NCBI GenBank assembly: GCA_917880885.1
Contig: OU862927.1
Span: forward strand, 37,847,571-37,911,570
DNA: 64,000 bases
Direction: 5' to 3'
Source of the DNA: Limnephilus marmoratus
Taxonomy: Eukaryota; Arthropoda; Insecta; Trichoptera; Limnephilidae
In this document: positions 21,729 through 31,746 of the stretch, piece after piece
Layout: each line of letters opens with the position of its first letter
Numbering within the stretch: the stretch's first letter is position 1
Notes under the pieces: generated by a model
Seen by the model: only the letters and a program-made list of their open reading frames with translations
What the model was told of the DNA's origin: nothing
Databases searched by the model: none
Translations under genes and position numbers: made by a program

Positions 21729-21833
21729 TTAGCTCTCTTCACGGAGTGCACGAAATGCATTTTGATTTGATTGCCCATTTTCATAAAACGCTTCAACAAT
21801 CTTAACGCGCTGCTCAATTGTGTACGTCTCCAT
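21729..21833 (-). pseudogene. Tc1/mariner-like transposase, N-terminal scrap
   Basis: The minus strand starts METYTIEQRVKIVEAFYENG and continues for about 34 residues to a stop. This is the helix-turn-helix opening (DUF4817-like) of many insect mariner-type transposases. Downstream frames contain only faint continuation. Beyond the start codon, GTGCGTTATGGTTAACACC (about 21923-21943) and a similar block (about 22033-22053), each followed by ACCCTA, may be copies of a terminal repeat. Confidence 0.6.
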
Positions 21834-22589
21834 GGCTGAATTTGTCAAAGACTGAAACAAAGAAATGTCAAATAAAGTTGGCCAAAAAACTTGACATTAA
21901 GGTGTGGCTCACAGTTAACAACGTGCGTTATGGTTAACACCACCCTACAAATAATTTTCATAGATCTTTCTATCATAAAATTAAAATAATTCTCTGAAAA
22001 CTTTTTGTTTTATTTACAATAAATTAGCATCGTGCGTTCTGGTTGGACCACCCTATATTATGTTTATGTGGTTCCCAAAACATACACAAAACAAACAAAA
22101 TAACGAAATGTAAATCAACATTCCGAAATCCAGAATTTAATGTAAGAAATAATTTTATACAAACAAGAAAATAATTTTATACAAACAAGAAATAAAAAGA
22201 TCATTATATCACGTGGTATCCAGTTACCAAACACTCCCTCTACTCGTATGTTAAAAATGCACGAGTCGGATTCTGGAACGTTCTCATTATAAGAAGAACG
22301 CCAGATTTCCATGCTTTCCTGTTTTTCGTATTCGTACCATTTTAAATTTGTCGTGATTTTACCTATATAACATGTGTGTTAGCATATCTCCATTCTTTGT
22401 CTGCAAAGAAACCTTAGAATGGAGTAGGAATGTAAGAAAATACTATGTAGGAAAATGATACATGAGATGTAGCGATTCTTGTCGAGAAACATTATTTTAA
22501 CAAAAATGCTTTGTGTGTAAAATATTGTTTGAAGTTTTATTTAATTTTATTTACAAATAACAGGAATAAATACCGACCGTCTAATAACG
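21834..22589. other. No gene; short direct repeats
   Basis: Besides the possible mariner ends, 22148-22191 contains a direct duplication of about 22 bp (AATAATTTTATACAAACAAG). No coding region is visible. Confidence 0.4.
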
Positions 22590-23121
22590 GTGTAAAACTA
22601 TATTATGTAATAATGAAACAATAAGTTTGTAAAATAACAGCAACAGAAACAAGAGACAATAAAGTTTGTTTGAATTGATGAGACATTCAAGGAATTTAGT
22701 AAAGTTCTGCGGCTAACACTAAATATGTTCGGAATCTTGCCACTAAAGTGGATGTTGTCATAGTTTACACATTCGCACAAAAGGTTACGAGAAGTTTTAA
22801 TTTTTTTTTTAAACACAAAACACAGTTGTTTATTAACAGTCCTCCTCATTAGGGATTTCTGTTTCGAGGTGAACTGTAGTAAGTTGTGTTATTGTTGCAT
22901 CATAATTATACCATCTCCATGTTTGTTTATTTTCCCATTTCCGTGTTTGTCGTTTTCCACATCTTCATGTTTGTTGACTGATGGTTGTGTTGGCGTTTCA
23001 TCGTGATGTTTTTAATAATTTCCTCTTCTGCATGTTTACTTATCCATATTTTGATGTTGTATTTAAACTTGTTTATCTCCATTATATTATTTTTAATTTC
23101 ATTTGGTAGGGAATTATACAA
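22590..23121 (-). pseudogene. LINE C-terminal end with 3' UTR
   Basis: The minus strand reads LYNSLPNEIKNN from about 23121, followed by the short amphipathic end usual for CR1/Jockey-group ORF2 proteins, then an AT-rich 3' UTR. It is cut at its 5' side where a TIR element begins (about 23112). The remainder of the ORF is absent. Confidence 0.6.
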
Positions 23122-23540
23122 GGTGTCCGGAATCTAAGTCACGTAGAGAATCCAAAAATCTTATTTTTTTGATCTGAGCATTTCGATTTTTATATATATT
23201 TTTTAAATTTGATAGCGCCAAGTACAATTGGCTGCGCTCAGCGGATTGTTTGTGTTATTTTGGATCTAAAATATTATGACAATTATTATTTCCCTTCCCC
23301 CGCTTGTCTCGCAAAACGTCAGTGTGTTTACAAACAGTGCCGCGGAACGAAGTCCTAGTTAATATAACTCGCTTAACAAAAACATCGCAATCACTCCTCA
23401 CATCGTATTTTTGAAAACTATTCATATTCGCAATAAGGAGTATGAAGAGCCGCAGTGCATTTAATGGAATACTTACGCATTTTTGTCATTATTCATGACA
23501 ATTGGCAAGTATCGATGTTCGAAGTGTGGACAGCAATCAT

Positions 23541-24797
23541 CAGCGCCGCATCTGCCATTCGTTCAAAAACGTGCAAAAAACCTGGCGCCAACTCCGAAGG
23601 GGCGCCGTGAGAAAATAAATATTGTATTAAAATTTAGTTATAATATTCCCTGAATCGTTTAAAAATTACCCATAGTACGAAATAATTATTACGCTCTAGT
23701 AACACTTTCCAAAGAAACAGAATTCGCACGCATCAGGTTGGTATGAACGGCTTACGAATTTATAGTCAGTTACAGAACTTTTTTACAAATTCCATATATT
23801 TAGTTTAAACGTAAGATCTATTTTTCCACAAATCTTTTACCGTATTTTACGACGTATGGGTGCGATCCAAATTCAATAACCAATCACAGCGCGGTATTTT
23901 TCTATCAAACAAACCGACTTGCACCTTTCAAAGTACGCTCCCATACGCTCCTATCGTACAATCTAGGAGAAGGTAGTTAAAGACCATTTTCTTATGAAAT
24001 CTTCAGTAAATTCCATTAACAAAAGCATCTTTGTTCAAGCATCAAGTTGCAACTTGTTGACAGTTTCGTCATTGGTTTGACATATTATTTTTTGAAGTTC
24101 GTTAATAATTAATATCTATTAGATTTGTTGGATTTGTTATTTTACGGTGTCAGTGTAAGCGTGTTTGTATGGTGTTTGTTCGCTCAATTTGGTGTTTGTT
24201 CACTCAACACAGGGGAAATGCAAGGTACAAATTTGAGGTTATATTCTTATTAGTATCCTGTACAATTAAAAGATTTTGATTTTCCTATTACGAACAAGCG
24301 TAAATTTAATACTAAGTATTAATACAAGAAACTGCCTAATGGAGAAGAATTACATAGATCGCGGCTTATTTATTCGAAAACTTCAGATAGGGTTTTTTGT
24401 TTTTGTTGCAAATTATTTTCTGTATCTAGGAATGGCGCGTTAACTAGTTCAGGATTATGTGATTGGAATCATTTAACGCAAAATTTAAATTCACATGAAA
24501 AATCACTTCAGCATTTGGATAGATTTATGTTCATAATTTTATGTTTACCCAATAGATTCAGAGAGTATAGGACTCCTGGCGATTCTCTCTTTAAAAAAAC
24601 GAGTGTGAGAGCTATCGCCAGGTCACTTGGAAAAGTTACACCTGTATATGTCTTGATTTTATTTGATAAAATTAGTGTAAAAAAAAAATTAAATAAAAAA
24701 TTGGCGTGAACGAATTTTTAATCAAAATAAAAATATAGGGGGGGGGCACCATCGGTACCTACTGCACAGGGCGCCAGATTTTGTAGATCCGGCCCTG
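23541..24797 (+). mobile_element. hAT element with 8 bp target duplication
   Basis: Bounded by perfect GCAATCAT at 23533-23540 and 24798-24805. Terminal repeats: CAGCGCCGCATCTGCCA on the left and, reverse complement of the right, CAGGGCCGGATCTACAA, 13 of 17 matching. CAGGG-type ends and 8 bp duplications are hAT hallmarks. It contains a TTF-type zinc-finger segment but no catalytic domain, so it is an internally deleted, non-autonomous copy of about 1.26 kb. Confidence 0.88.
24278..24525 (+). pseudogene. hAT transposase N-terminal TTF zinc finger
   Basis: The frame reads DFPITNKRKFNTKY, a stop, then YKKLPNGEELHRSRLIYSK followed by FCFCCKLF, CDWNHL and SHEKSLQHL. This matches the TTF-type finger at the start of ZMYM1-like hAT transposases, with the Cys pair and the H-x-x-S-x-x-H end present. 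One in-frame stop follows KY, and the RNase H-like catalytic domain is absent. The sequence after 24525 reads into unrelated AT-rich DNA until the right terminal repeat. Confidence 0.8.
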
Positions 24798-25388
24798 GCA
24801 ATCATCGCATAATATAATACGCAAAGTTCATATTGAAACGAGTTTTAATACCAAGTGAAAATAACAAAACCCATGATGAAGGACGCTGAGAGGAATTAAT
24901 CCTGCAAATTGCGGAGAATCCATCAAATTGGGCATCTCTGTGAGTAATTCCTTTTAAATATATAATCATTGCCATTTTAAGTACACGAAATAAATTTTGC
25001 TGTACATTATCAAGCTCCTAGCTAAAACAAAAATACTTTTCTATTTTCTTCGGCAACTAAATACTAATAAAACTTTTGAAGCCGCGCTACGCTTCGACGC
25101 ATTTTAAAAGACATTAAACAGTTGATATTAATCTCCTAGTGACCGAATGTTATTCAAATGTGTTCAAAAAATTCTACCTTCGGACCCGATTTACTCGAAA
25201 AATAAAGCCCAAATCAAAGAAAGGTATATCACAAATCGACTCCAAATGTGATGGAGATAGACTAATTTCCCGCTTGTTCTAAGAGTTTCGGGACACCGTG
25301 TATAATTATTGTGTTGAACGTACGTCCTAATGTATGAAAAAAACATGCGTGTATGAGTGAAGCAGCATGAGTAACGTTTAAAGGTGTT

Positions 25389-25525
25389 TGATTGTTGTTC
25401 ATTCGTCTTCTTTGCAAATAGGCTTCCTAGAAGAAACACTGTACAGATCTCCTAATAAACGCCCATAAGACTACCCACGTCATATTATTGTCTCCCCACC
25501 TCAAGTACTGAGATCACACTAAAAG
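25389..25525 (-). repeat. Inverted-repeat arm, longer family member
   Basis: The 137 bp arm is the reverse complement of 26235-26372 with only a few mismatches. In this copy the shared sequence continues, after about 145 bp of extra DNA, at 25670-25692 (ATTCGTAGGAAGTTAGGAAG). In the right copy the same two pieces are adjacent (26209-26235). The right copy thus looks like an internally deleted form of the left one. Confidence 0.75.
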
Positions 25526-26019
25526 AAAACTGGATCCATCTGATCCATCAAAAATTGGACGTCCAGCTTATCACAATTATGTAACAAGAATTCTTTTAAG
25601 TATCACCTTAAACAACTTTTCAGCAAGCGATATAAAAAGATATCCTTCCAGGAAATTTATATAAACCCCAAATATTCGTAGGAAGTTAGGAAGGTTCATT
25701 TCTCCACTAAAGTACCAAGTTTCACTTTGCAAGTGGAATATTGATAAATACTTCCCGTACTTAGCACCTAGCAGTACCAACAGAACCTATCCTAAGTGGT
25801 TATTGGAATATTAATATCGGTAGCTACCGCTAAGTTTCAATAGGCAGAGTTGAAGTCTCGCTTACTTGATGCTGGGAAACTTCTAATAGGGTAAGTTTGT
25901 GGCCCGATTGCCTGTATTCTGTACTCGTTGCTAGACATTATTCAACCAACCAAATAATGCTGCTTAGAGTTTGTAAGGCATAACTTTATCGTAAACATAA
26001 ACAGAAATAAACAGTAATA

Positions 26020-26210
26020 ATATTTCATTGAAGAAGAAGATAACAATAATAATCTAAACGAAAATTTAAAAGAGAACAAGACACAGAAAAACAGAAAAAG
26101 ATAATGGTCGCAAATGGGACTCGAACCCAGAACCTCTCGTCTAATTCGGACGTGCGCGTTTACCAATTCCTCCATTGCCACCTACTGTCAAACCTTCATA
26201 TTAGTCAATC
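26020..26210 (-). repeat. Family C tRNA-cassette repeat, 26 kb copy
   Basis: Minus strand: a tRNA-like cassette (26106-26182) with a good A box region (TGGAGGAATTGGTAA) and B box (GGGTTCGAGTCCC), followed by the family body (AGAAAAACAGAAAAAG and on). The anticodon arm lacks a normal U33, so it is not a functional tRNA gene. The shared upstream flank (TCAATCTCATATTTC) is interrupted at 26211 by the small repeat ending at 26372 and resumes there, with CAATCT on both sides as a likely target duplication. Confidence 0.75.
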
Positions 26211-26372
26211 TTCCTAACTTCCTACGAATGTGAACTTTTAGTGTGATCTCAGTACTTGAGGTGGGGAGACAATATTAAGACGTGGGTAGTCTTATGGGCG
26301 TTTATTAGGAGATCTGTACAGTGTTTCTTCTAGGAAGCCTATTTGCAAAGAGGACGAATGAACAACAATCAA
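26211..26372 (+). mobile_element. Small repeat inserted in family C element
   Basis: About 160 bp lying between two copies of CAATCT, inside the flank of a family C repeat that is continuous in the 55 kb copies. Its body 26235-26372 matches 25389-25525 inverted. No coding capacity; probably a non-autonomous transposon, but terminal repeats are not evident. Confidence 0.6.
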
Positions 26373-26639
26373 TCTCATATTTCAAATTATAGAATTAACA
26401 ATATTCCTCTTAAACCCGCGGTGCTGTAATATTGAACCTCAAAATAAAGTGCTGTGTTAAATTAAGGTAGATATTCCAGATTCCTTCCCAGTGTCCACTG
26501 TTCACATTTTTTCAAAGTTGTGTCATTTTGAAAACCCATGTTTTTATTGATTACAGTCCGATTGGTTTGCAGTCAATCAGCTTTGACAACAAGTGTGGGA
26601 TGTCAAATAATTTTGTAATATGTTGTATTTTTATATTAG

Positions 26640-26762
26640 CTCTAATAATTTCCATCAGGGGCCCGTGTCATCATAGGAGATGCTGTATGGAGGGTCTTTT
26701 AAAGGAAAGGAAACAGAGGAAGTTCTGGGAAGTAAAAAAATATGAAGGGTTGGTAGGATTCC
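26640..26762 (-). repeat. SINE-B fragment, part split by CR1 insertion
   Basis: Matches other SINE-B copies (GTGTCATC, TGTATGGAGGGTCTTTT, AAGTTCTGGGAAG). It stops at GGATTCC and resumes at 31747 with ATTCCGGGCGCAGTGTC. The complete CR1 element lies between, so the SINE was there first. Confidence 0.75.
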
Positions 26763-27176
26763 TTATACATTATACGTATACGTATACGTGATTCATTATA
26801 CGTATACGTATTAACAGTGTGTAATAGTGAAATACGCTCCACATTAAATTAACAGTAACAAGATAGATTTGCAAGTAAACTCAACAGAAAGTGTCACATA
26901 GCTTAAATCACCTGGTGTTTGACATTTTAAATCAGTTAGATTTCTGCATCATAGTGAGTGCCGTACAGTATTGTTGAATCTAAAACCAAAATAATCCAGT
27001 ATCTGAAATCAACAACAGTCCATGAACAATCTTAACGCGCAAACGCAAATATCTGAATCGTCATTGGTTGAAAGTGTCGTCATCCTGTTACCATTGGTGG
27101 AAAGTGTCATCATTGTCGCTTTGTGCTGAACGGTTTGTCAACAATCGAAATAAACAATCAATATTACAAAATAAAC

Positions 27177-28154
27177 ATGATTTGCAAGAACTGTCAATGT
27201 GAAATATTTGCCGGAGACGGCATTAACTGCTCTATATGCCTCCATAAGTACCATTTCTTCTGTGTTAATATGAAGGAAACTAACTTTAGAAAGATGGGAG
27301 CTAAGCGTGATAACTGGATCTGTACTGACTGCAAAGATGACCCAAAAGGGAACCAATCTTCAAGCGGGAAAAGAGTGTCTACTGCTGCCCCTGCCTGCGG
27401 TTTGAAGTCGCCTCAGAATCCGGATGTCGAGCAGATTATGCAGATAGTTCGACGATGTATTGCCTCAGAGTTTGAGACTTTTCACGCTAAACTTAACATT
27501 CTACCGGAGTTAAAAGAGTCCGTCAACTTCATCTCTGCTGAGTACGAGGACCTTAAGAAAATGTTCTCTGAATCGCTGGCTACCATCAAAAGTCTGCAAG
27601 CAGAAAACACCAAGCTTCACGCAGAAATGCGTGATCTTAACACGCGCGTATCGCATATGGAACAGTTAGCCAGAGAGAATAACCTTGAAATTCAGTGTGT
27701 ACCTGAGAATAGATCTGAGAACTTGGTATCTATTGTCAAACAACTTGGTACCGTAATTTCCCGCCCGATTGCTGAGTCTGAAATACTTAACCTTCATCGG
27801 GTCCCTAAGGTCAAACCTGAATCCAACCGACCCAAGTCAATAATAGTAAAGCTCCCAAGCGTGAGAATAAAGAATGAAGTCCTGGCTGCAGTTGCCAATT
27901 ATAACAAAAAAAACAAAATGAATAAACTAAACTCGGAACACCTTGGCATCGACGGCGCGAAGTCACCAATTTACGTCAGCGAACACCTCTCCCCCGCTAA
28001 TAAAGTCCTGCACGCAGCTACAAGGATAAAAGCCAAGGAAACTAATCATAAATACGTATGGATACGTAATGGTCGCATCCTAGTACGTAAAGATGACAAC
28101 TCTGCGCGCGTGGTGTGGATCCGTGATCATAACTCCCTGGTTTCTCTCACCTGA
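27177..28154 (+). CDS. CR1-like ORF1: PHD finger, coiled coil, FP-like C terminus
   Basis: 325 residues from the first ATG. The frame is open a further 54 bases upstream but only from a GTG, so I take 27177. Residues 3-52 form a complete C4HC3 PHD finger: C3, C6, C18, C21, H26, C29, C49, C52, with W47 at the usual place. About 95-170 is heptad-like (LKKMFSES, LQAENTKLHAEMRDL), a likely coiled coil for oligomerisation. The last 130 residues resemble the C-terminal domain shared with baculovirus FP-type and LINE ORF1 proteins, with basic stretches for RNA binding. The likely role is to package element RNA. ORF2 follows 66 bases later in the same frame, with several stops between. Confidence 0.88.
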   Translation: MICKNCQCEIFAGDGINCSICLHKYHFFCVNMKETNFRKMGAKRDNWICTDCKDDPKGNQSSSGKRVSTAAPACGLKSPQNPDVEQIMQIVRRCIASEFETFHAKLNILPELKESVNFISAEYEDLKKMFSESLATIKSLQAENTKLHAEMRDLNTRVSHMEQLARENNLEIQCVPENRSENLVSIVKQLGTVISRPIAESEILNLHRVPKVKPESNRPKSIIVKLPSVRIKNEVLAAVANYNKKNKMNKLNSEHLGIDGAKSPIYVSEHLSPANKVLHAATRIKAKETNHKYVWIRNGRILVRKDDNSARVVWIRDHNSLVSLT

Positions 28155-28220
28155 TTTTCTTCCACAAGTTAGTTGATTTTCTAGAACTCACTTCTCTGCT
28201 TTGTTTTTTACCCTTATATA

Positions 28221-31046
28221 ATGTTTAATATTTATTATCAAAATGTAACCGGACTGCGTTCCAAAACCAATATATTCTACTTAAATATGACTAATAATGA
28301 TTATGATATCATTATGATAACTGAATCATGGCTCGTGGAAAGCATTGCCGCTGAGGAATTATTTGATAATCGTTATGTAGTATTTAGAAGAGATCGTATA
28401 GATAATAAAAGAGGAGGGGGTGTGATTATTGCGTTTAAGAAACACCTGACAGTTGTAGAGCGGAAAGATTGGCAATCGACAGCTGAGGACCTGTGGGTGA
28501 CTCTTATAACTAAAAATTCTAAAAGGATCAATTTGTGTTGTGTTTATATTCCACCTGGAGTCAATCACACACGTAACGTTTATGAATTTATGGACACACT
28601 TTGTGATCTTCGGGCTCTTCATCACGATGATAATTTTCTTATAGCGGGAGATTTTAATCTACCTCAAATAGATTGGTCTATTAGTAACGAAAATAGTATG
28701 AAAATAATAAATAGTCACCACTCAGAAATAATTTCCAAAATCTCTGACACTCTGTGTTTTACTGATCTTTCACAATATTGTACTTTTCCGAACAACAGGC
28801 ACAAATTTTTAGATCTTGTTTTTAGTTCTTTTCCTGTTATCGTAGCACACACCTCTCAACATCTAATACCTGAATGTAAACATCACAATTCAATCACTAT
28901 TAATATGAATATAGAGTTAGACATACCCATGGTAAATAACACTAGAACCATTAATCTCTTTAAAAAAGCTAATTACGAAATCATAAACAATATCCTCAGC
29001 AATGTCGATTGGGATGTAGAATTTTTAAACTTATCTACCAATAAAGCTATTAACCGTTTTTATGATATTTTACATGAAATTATTCAAATTTACGTTCCAT
29101 CTAAAAAAGTTCAGGTCAATAACTCATATCCTTACTGGTATAGCCCGGCTTTAATAAAATTAACTAAGGAAAAATACAAGGTATTTAAAAAGTGGAAAAA
29201 ATGGTCTAATCCTTTGGATTATCAAGAATTCTGTGTTCTGCGAACGAGACAAAAAAAAATGTCTAATGAATGTCATAGACAATTTATAACAAATGCTGAA
29301 CTCAAAATATCTCATGACCCAAAGAATTTCTGGTCTTATGTTAAAAGTAAAAGAAATAGTTCAGGGTTACCCAATACTATGAAACTAGAGAATACAACTG
29401 CTAACAATCCTTTAGATATATGTAACATGTTTTCGAAACACTTCGCCTCTACTTATAATTATAATGTAACTCCCAAAACATCAACTAATATTCCCCAAGC
29501 AAACAATGGTATAAACATTTGTTCTATTTCAGTTTCCAAGGAAAAAATAGAAAAAATAATTAATAACATCTCTTGGTCATTGGGCGAAGGTTTCGATAAA
29601 ATACCATCTCATTTTATAAAAATGTGCGTCAAAGAAATATCGATGCCTCTAGTACTGCTTTTTCAATTATCTTTGAAAGAAGGCGTCTTTCCAGACCAAT
29701 GGAAATGTGCGCTCATTACGCCAGTATTCAAATCTGGGTCTAAAAACGACGCTAAGAACTATCGTCCAATTTCAAAATTACCTATTTTTAGTAAGATCCT
29801 TGAAAAAATTGTTCATGAGCAACTTTATGACTGTGTTCAATCTGTAATAACTGAGAATCAACATGGCTTTATGAAAAAAAGATCAACTGTATCCAATCTT
29901 GCTGTATTTACTGAATTTATTTCTAAATCAATGGATAAACGAATCCAAGTTGACGCAGTGTATACAGATTTCTCCAAGGCATTTGACAGAATCGACCATA
30001 GTCTACTCTTGTCAAAACTATTAGCTTTAGGAATACATGGTGATTTGTACCGATGGCTAGTCTCCTATCTTGACAAACGTTCCCAGATAATAGCAGTGAA
30101 TGGTTTTAATTCTGAAATTATCAATGTACCTTCAGGTGTCCCACAAGGGTCTCATCTGGGACCATTGCTTTTCACTATATTTATCAATGACATTGTAAAA
30201 TGCTTTAAGCACTCTAAAGTTTTGCTCTTTGCTGATGACATGAAAATATTTATTTCTATCAACTCTATTTTTGACTGCTATAAACTTCAAGAAGATCTTA
30301 ATAGACTTAATATTTATTGCACTGCCAACTATCTCCACTTGAATAGCGACAAATGTTACGTTATTACCTTTACAAAAAAACAAAAAACAATCGAACATGA
30401 TTATCATATTACAAACAGTCAAGCACTTAAAAAAATCAATCAAATTCGAGACCTCGGTGTTCTTATTGACAATAAACTTTCTTTTAAGGCACATGTGGAT
30501 ACTATTGTTAAGAAATCCATGAGCATGTTAGGATTTTTATTCCGTATTGGAAAAGAGTTCACCAATATCCATACCCTCAAAATATTATATTACTCCTACG
30601 TTCGTAGTCATCTTGAATATGCTTCTCCTGTATGGAATCCGCTGTATAATATACACACAAAGCGCATAGAAGCTGTACAAAGAAAATTTGTACATCACTT
30701 GAACTTTAAGAGACATGTGCGTCATTATGACATAGACAGCTCTATAAAACACTATGGACTTAAAACTCTAAGAAGTAGGAGAGACATCGCGGATATGACT
30801 TACTTATACAAAGTCTTGAGTGGTCATATTGACTGTCCAGCTCTTTTGTCATCAATTAATATTAGAATCCCGAGTAAGAAAACTAGAGACAAGTCATTGT
30901 TTCATATCGAAAGTGCTTCAACCAGTCTCAGGCAAAATTCTTTCCTATTAAGAACATGCAATCTTTATAACAAAAAATGTATCGATACCGATATTTTTTC
31001 TTGCACTTTAAGCACTTTTAGACAAATACTTAATGGAGCCTTATAA
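28221..31046 (+). CDS. CR1-like ORF2: AP endonuclease and reverse transcriptase
   Basis: 941 residues, starting at the ATG after an AT-rich stretch. Endonuclease about 1-230: YYQNVTGLRSK at the start, TES with the catalytic Glu at 35, GDFN at 143-146. The usual SDH triad near the end reads KHH at 219-221, so the aspartate is not visible. RT about 440-780: FKSGSKNDAKNYRPIS near 503, YTDFSKAFD at 581-589, SGVPQGSHLGPLLF at 638-651, FADD at 670-673 and LGVLIDNKL near 745. A thumb and C-terminal region follow, with YYSYVRSHLEYASPVWNP. No stop or shift interrupts the frame. It should nick the target and reverse-transcribe the element RNA. Confidence 0.92.
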   Translation: MFNIYYQNVTGLRSKTNIFYLNMTNNDYDIIMITESWLVESIAAEELFDNRYVVFRRDRIDNKRGGGVIIAFKKHLTVVERKDWQSTAEDLWVTLITKNSKRINLCCVYIPPGVNHTRNVYEFMDTLCDLRALHHDDNFLIAGDFNLPQIDWSISNENSMKIINSHHSEIISKISDTLCFTDLSQYCTFPNNRHKFLDLVFSSFPVIVAHTSQHLIPECKHHNSITINMNIELDIPMVNNTRTINLFKKANYEIINNILSNVDWDVEFLNLSTNKAINRFYDILHEIIQIYVPSKKVQVNNSYPYWYSPALIKLTKEKYKVFKKWKKWSNPLDYQEFCVLRTRQKKMSNECHRQFITNAELKISHDPKNFWSYVKSKRNSSGLPNTMKLENTTANNPLDICNMFSKHFASTYNYNVTPKTSTNIPQANNGINICSISVSKEKIEKIINNISWSLGEGFDKIPSHFIKMCVKEISMPLVLLFQLSLKEGVFPDQWKCALITPVFKSGSKNDAKNYRPISKLPIFSKILEKIVHEQLYDCVQSVITENQHGFMKKRSTVSNLAVFTEFISKSMDKRIQVDAVYTDFSKAFDRIDHSLLLSKLLALGIHGDLYRWLVSYLDKRSQIIAVNGFNSEIINVPSGVPQGSHLGPLLFTIFINDIVKCFKHSKVLLFADDMKIFISINSIFDCYKLQEDLNRLNIYCTANYLHLNSDKCYVITFTKKQKTIEHDYHITNSQALKKINQIRDLGVLIDNKLSFKAHVDTIVKKSMSMLGFLFRIGKEFTNIHTLKILYYSYVRSHLEYASPVWNPLYNIHTKRIEAVQRKFVHHLNFKRHVRHYDIDSSIKHYGLKTLRSRRDIADMTYLYKVLSGHIDCPALLSSINIRIPSKKTRDKSLFHIESASTSLRQNSFLLRTCNLYNKKCIDTDIFSCTLSTFRQILNGAL

Positions 31047-31746
31047 TTACCCATCAATTAACAAATAACTTAATTCATTGTAACGAAATTGATACCGTAA
31101 TTTCTTTGTGTTGAATTTTTTTTATGTATTTTTATACTGAAAGTTTAAAAGAATGTGTATATGTGTATGTATGTGTACATTTATATATTACTTTTCCACC
31201 TTACACTTTTAAACACGTCCGGTGTTTTTCAGTTTTTTTTAAATTTATTTTGTAATTATCTTATTTAAAAATACTTATTCAATCTAACATAAAACTGGAA
31301 CACTTTATTTTAATAGTTTACTTTCATTTCCCTTTTATTTTTCTTTTCCTTATATTTTTATATATATATTTACATATAACGCTTTCGACATTACGTCTGG
31401 TGTTTTTCAATTTTCATTATTATTATAATATATGTTTATACATTTAGTTATTTTTCTACTCTGTTTTTTATCTTATCTTATCTTGTTTGTATCTTTATCT
31501 TTATATACTAGACAGTATAGCTAGGTTATCCCTAGACATATCTAGTTCCTAACTATATATTATTAAGCTAAACAAAAAAAAAACTTTATAATTATAGACT
31601 TTTTAATTATTATTGGTGCATGATGTGAACATTCGTTATTGGGTTTATAACCTAATTATTGTAATTTGTGATGTTTTAATGCATGTAAAGTTATAAACCT
31701 GTAAATGTTCCTAATAAAGAAAATAAAATAAATAAAATAAATAAAA
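31047..31746 (+). other. CR1-like element 3' UTR and A-rich repeat tail
   Basis: AT-rich, no frame. Two similar blocks (ACACGTCCGGTGTTTTTC near 31212 and ACGTCTGGTGTTTTTCAA near 31393) form an imperfect internal direct repeat. CTAATAAAGAAAATAAAAT at about 31709 includes an AATAAA-like signal, and the element closes with AAATAAAT repeats. Confidence 0.7.

Larger units (their letters stand above)
23112..25310. mobile_element. TIR element split by a hAT insertion
   Basis: ATTATACAAGGTGTCCGGAA at 23110-23129 matches, inverted, the sequence at 25291-25312 (reverse complement ATTATACACGGTGTCCCGAA), about 18 of 20 bases. The ends and the flanking TATA suggest a Tc1/mariner-like element with TA duplications. 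Without the nested hAT it would be roughly 0.95 kb, and I see no transposase in it. Sequences like its right end (ACAAGCGGGAAATT) recur near 37690, 39250 (inverted) and 58880, so a family exists. Confidence 0.5.
26763..31746 (+). mobile_element. Full-length CR1-like LINE with PHD-finger ORF1
   Basis: About 4.98 kb between copies of ATTCC (26758-26762 and 31747-31751) inside a SINE-B. The 5' UTR (26763-27176) begins with TATACG repeats (about 26770-26806) and contains a short near-duplication (ATTGGTTGAAAGTGTC, ATTGGTGGAAAGTGTC) at 27063-27106. ORF1 and ORF2 are both open. The 3' UTR of about 700 bp ends in AATAAA-type repeats (31716-31746). PHD-finger ORF1 proteins are known from CR1-like LINEs. 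Intact frames and complete ends suggest a recently active copy. Confidence 0.88.

Noticed and set aside
27123..27176. Upstream extension of CR1 ORF1 from a GTG codon
   Set aside because: A eukaryotic element should start at ATG; the PHD finger begins directly after the ATG at 27177.
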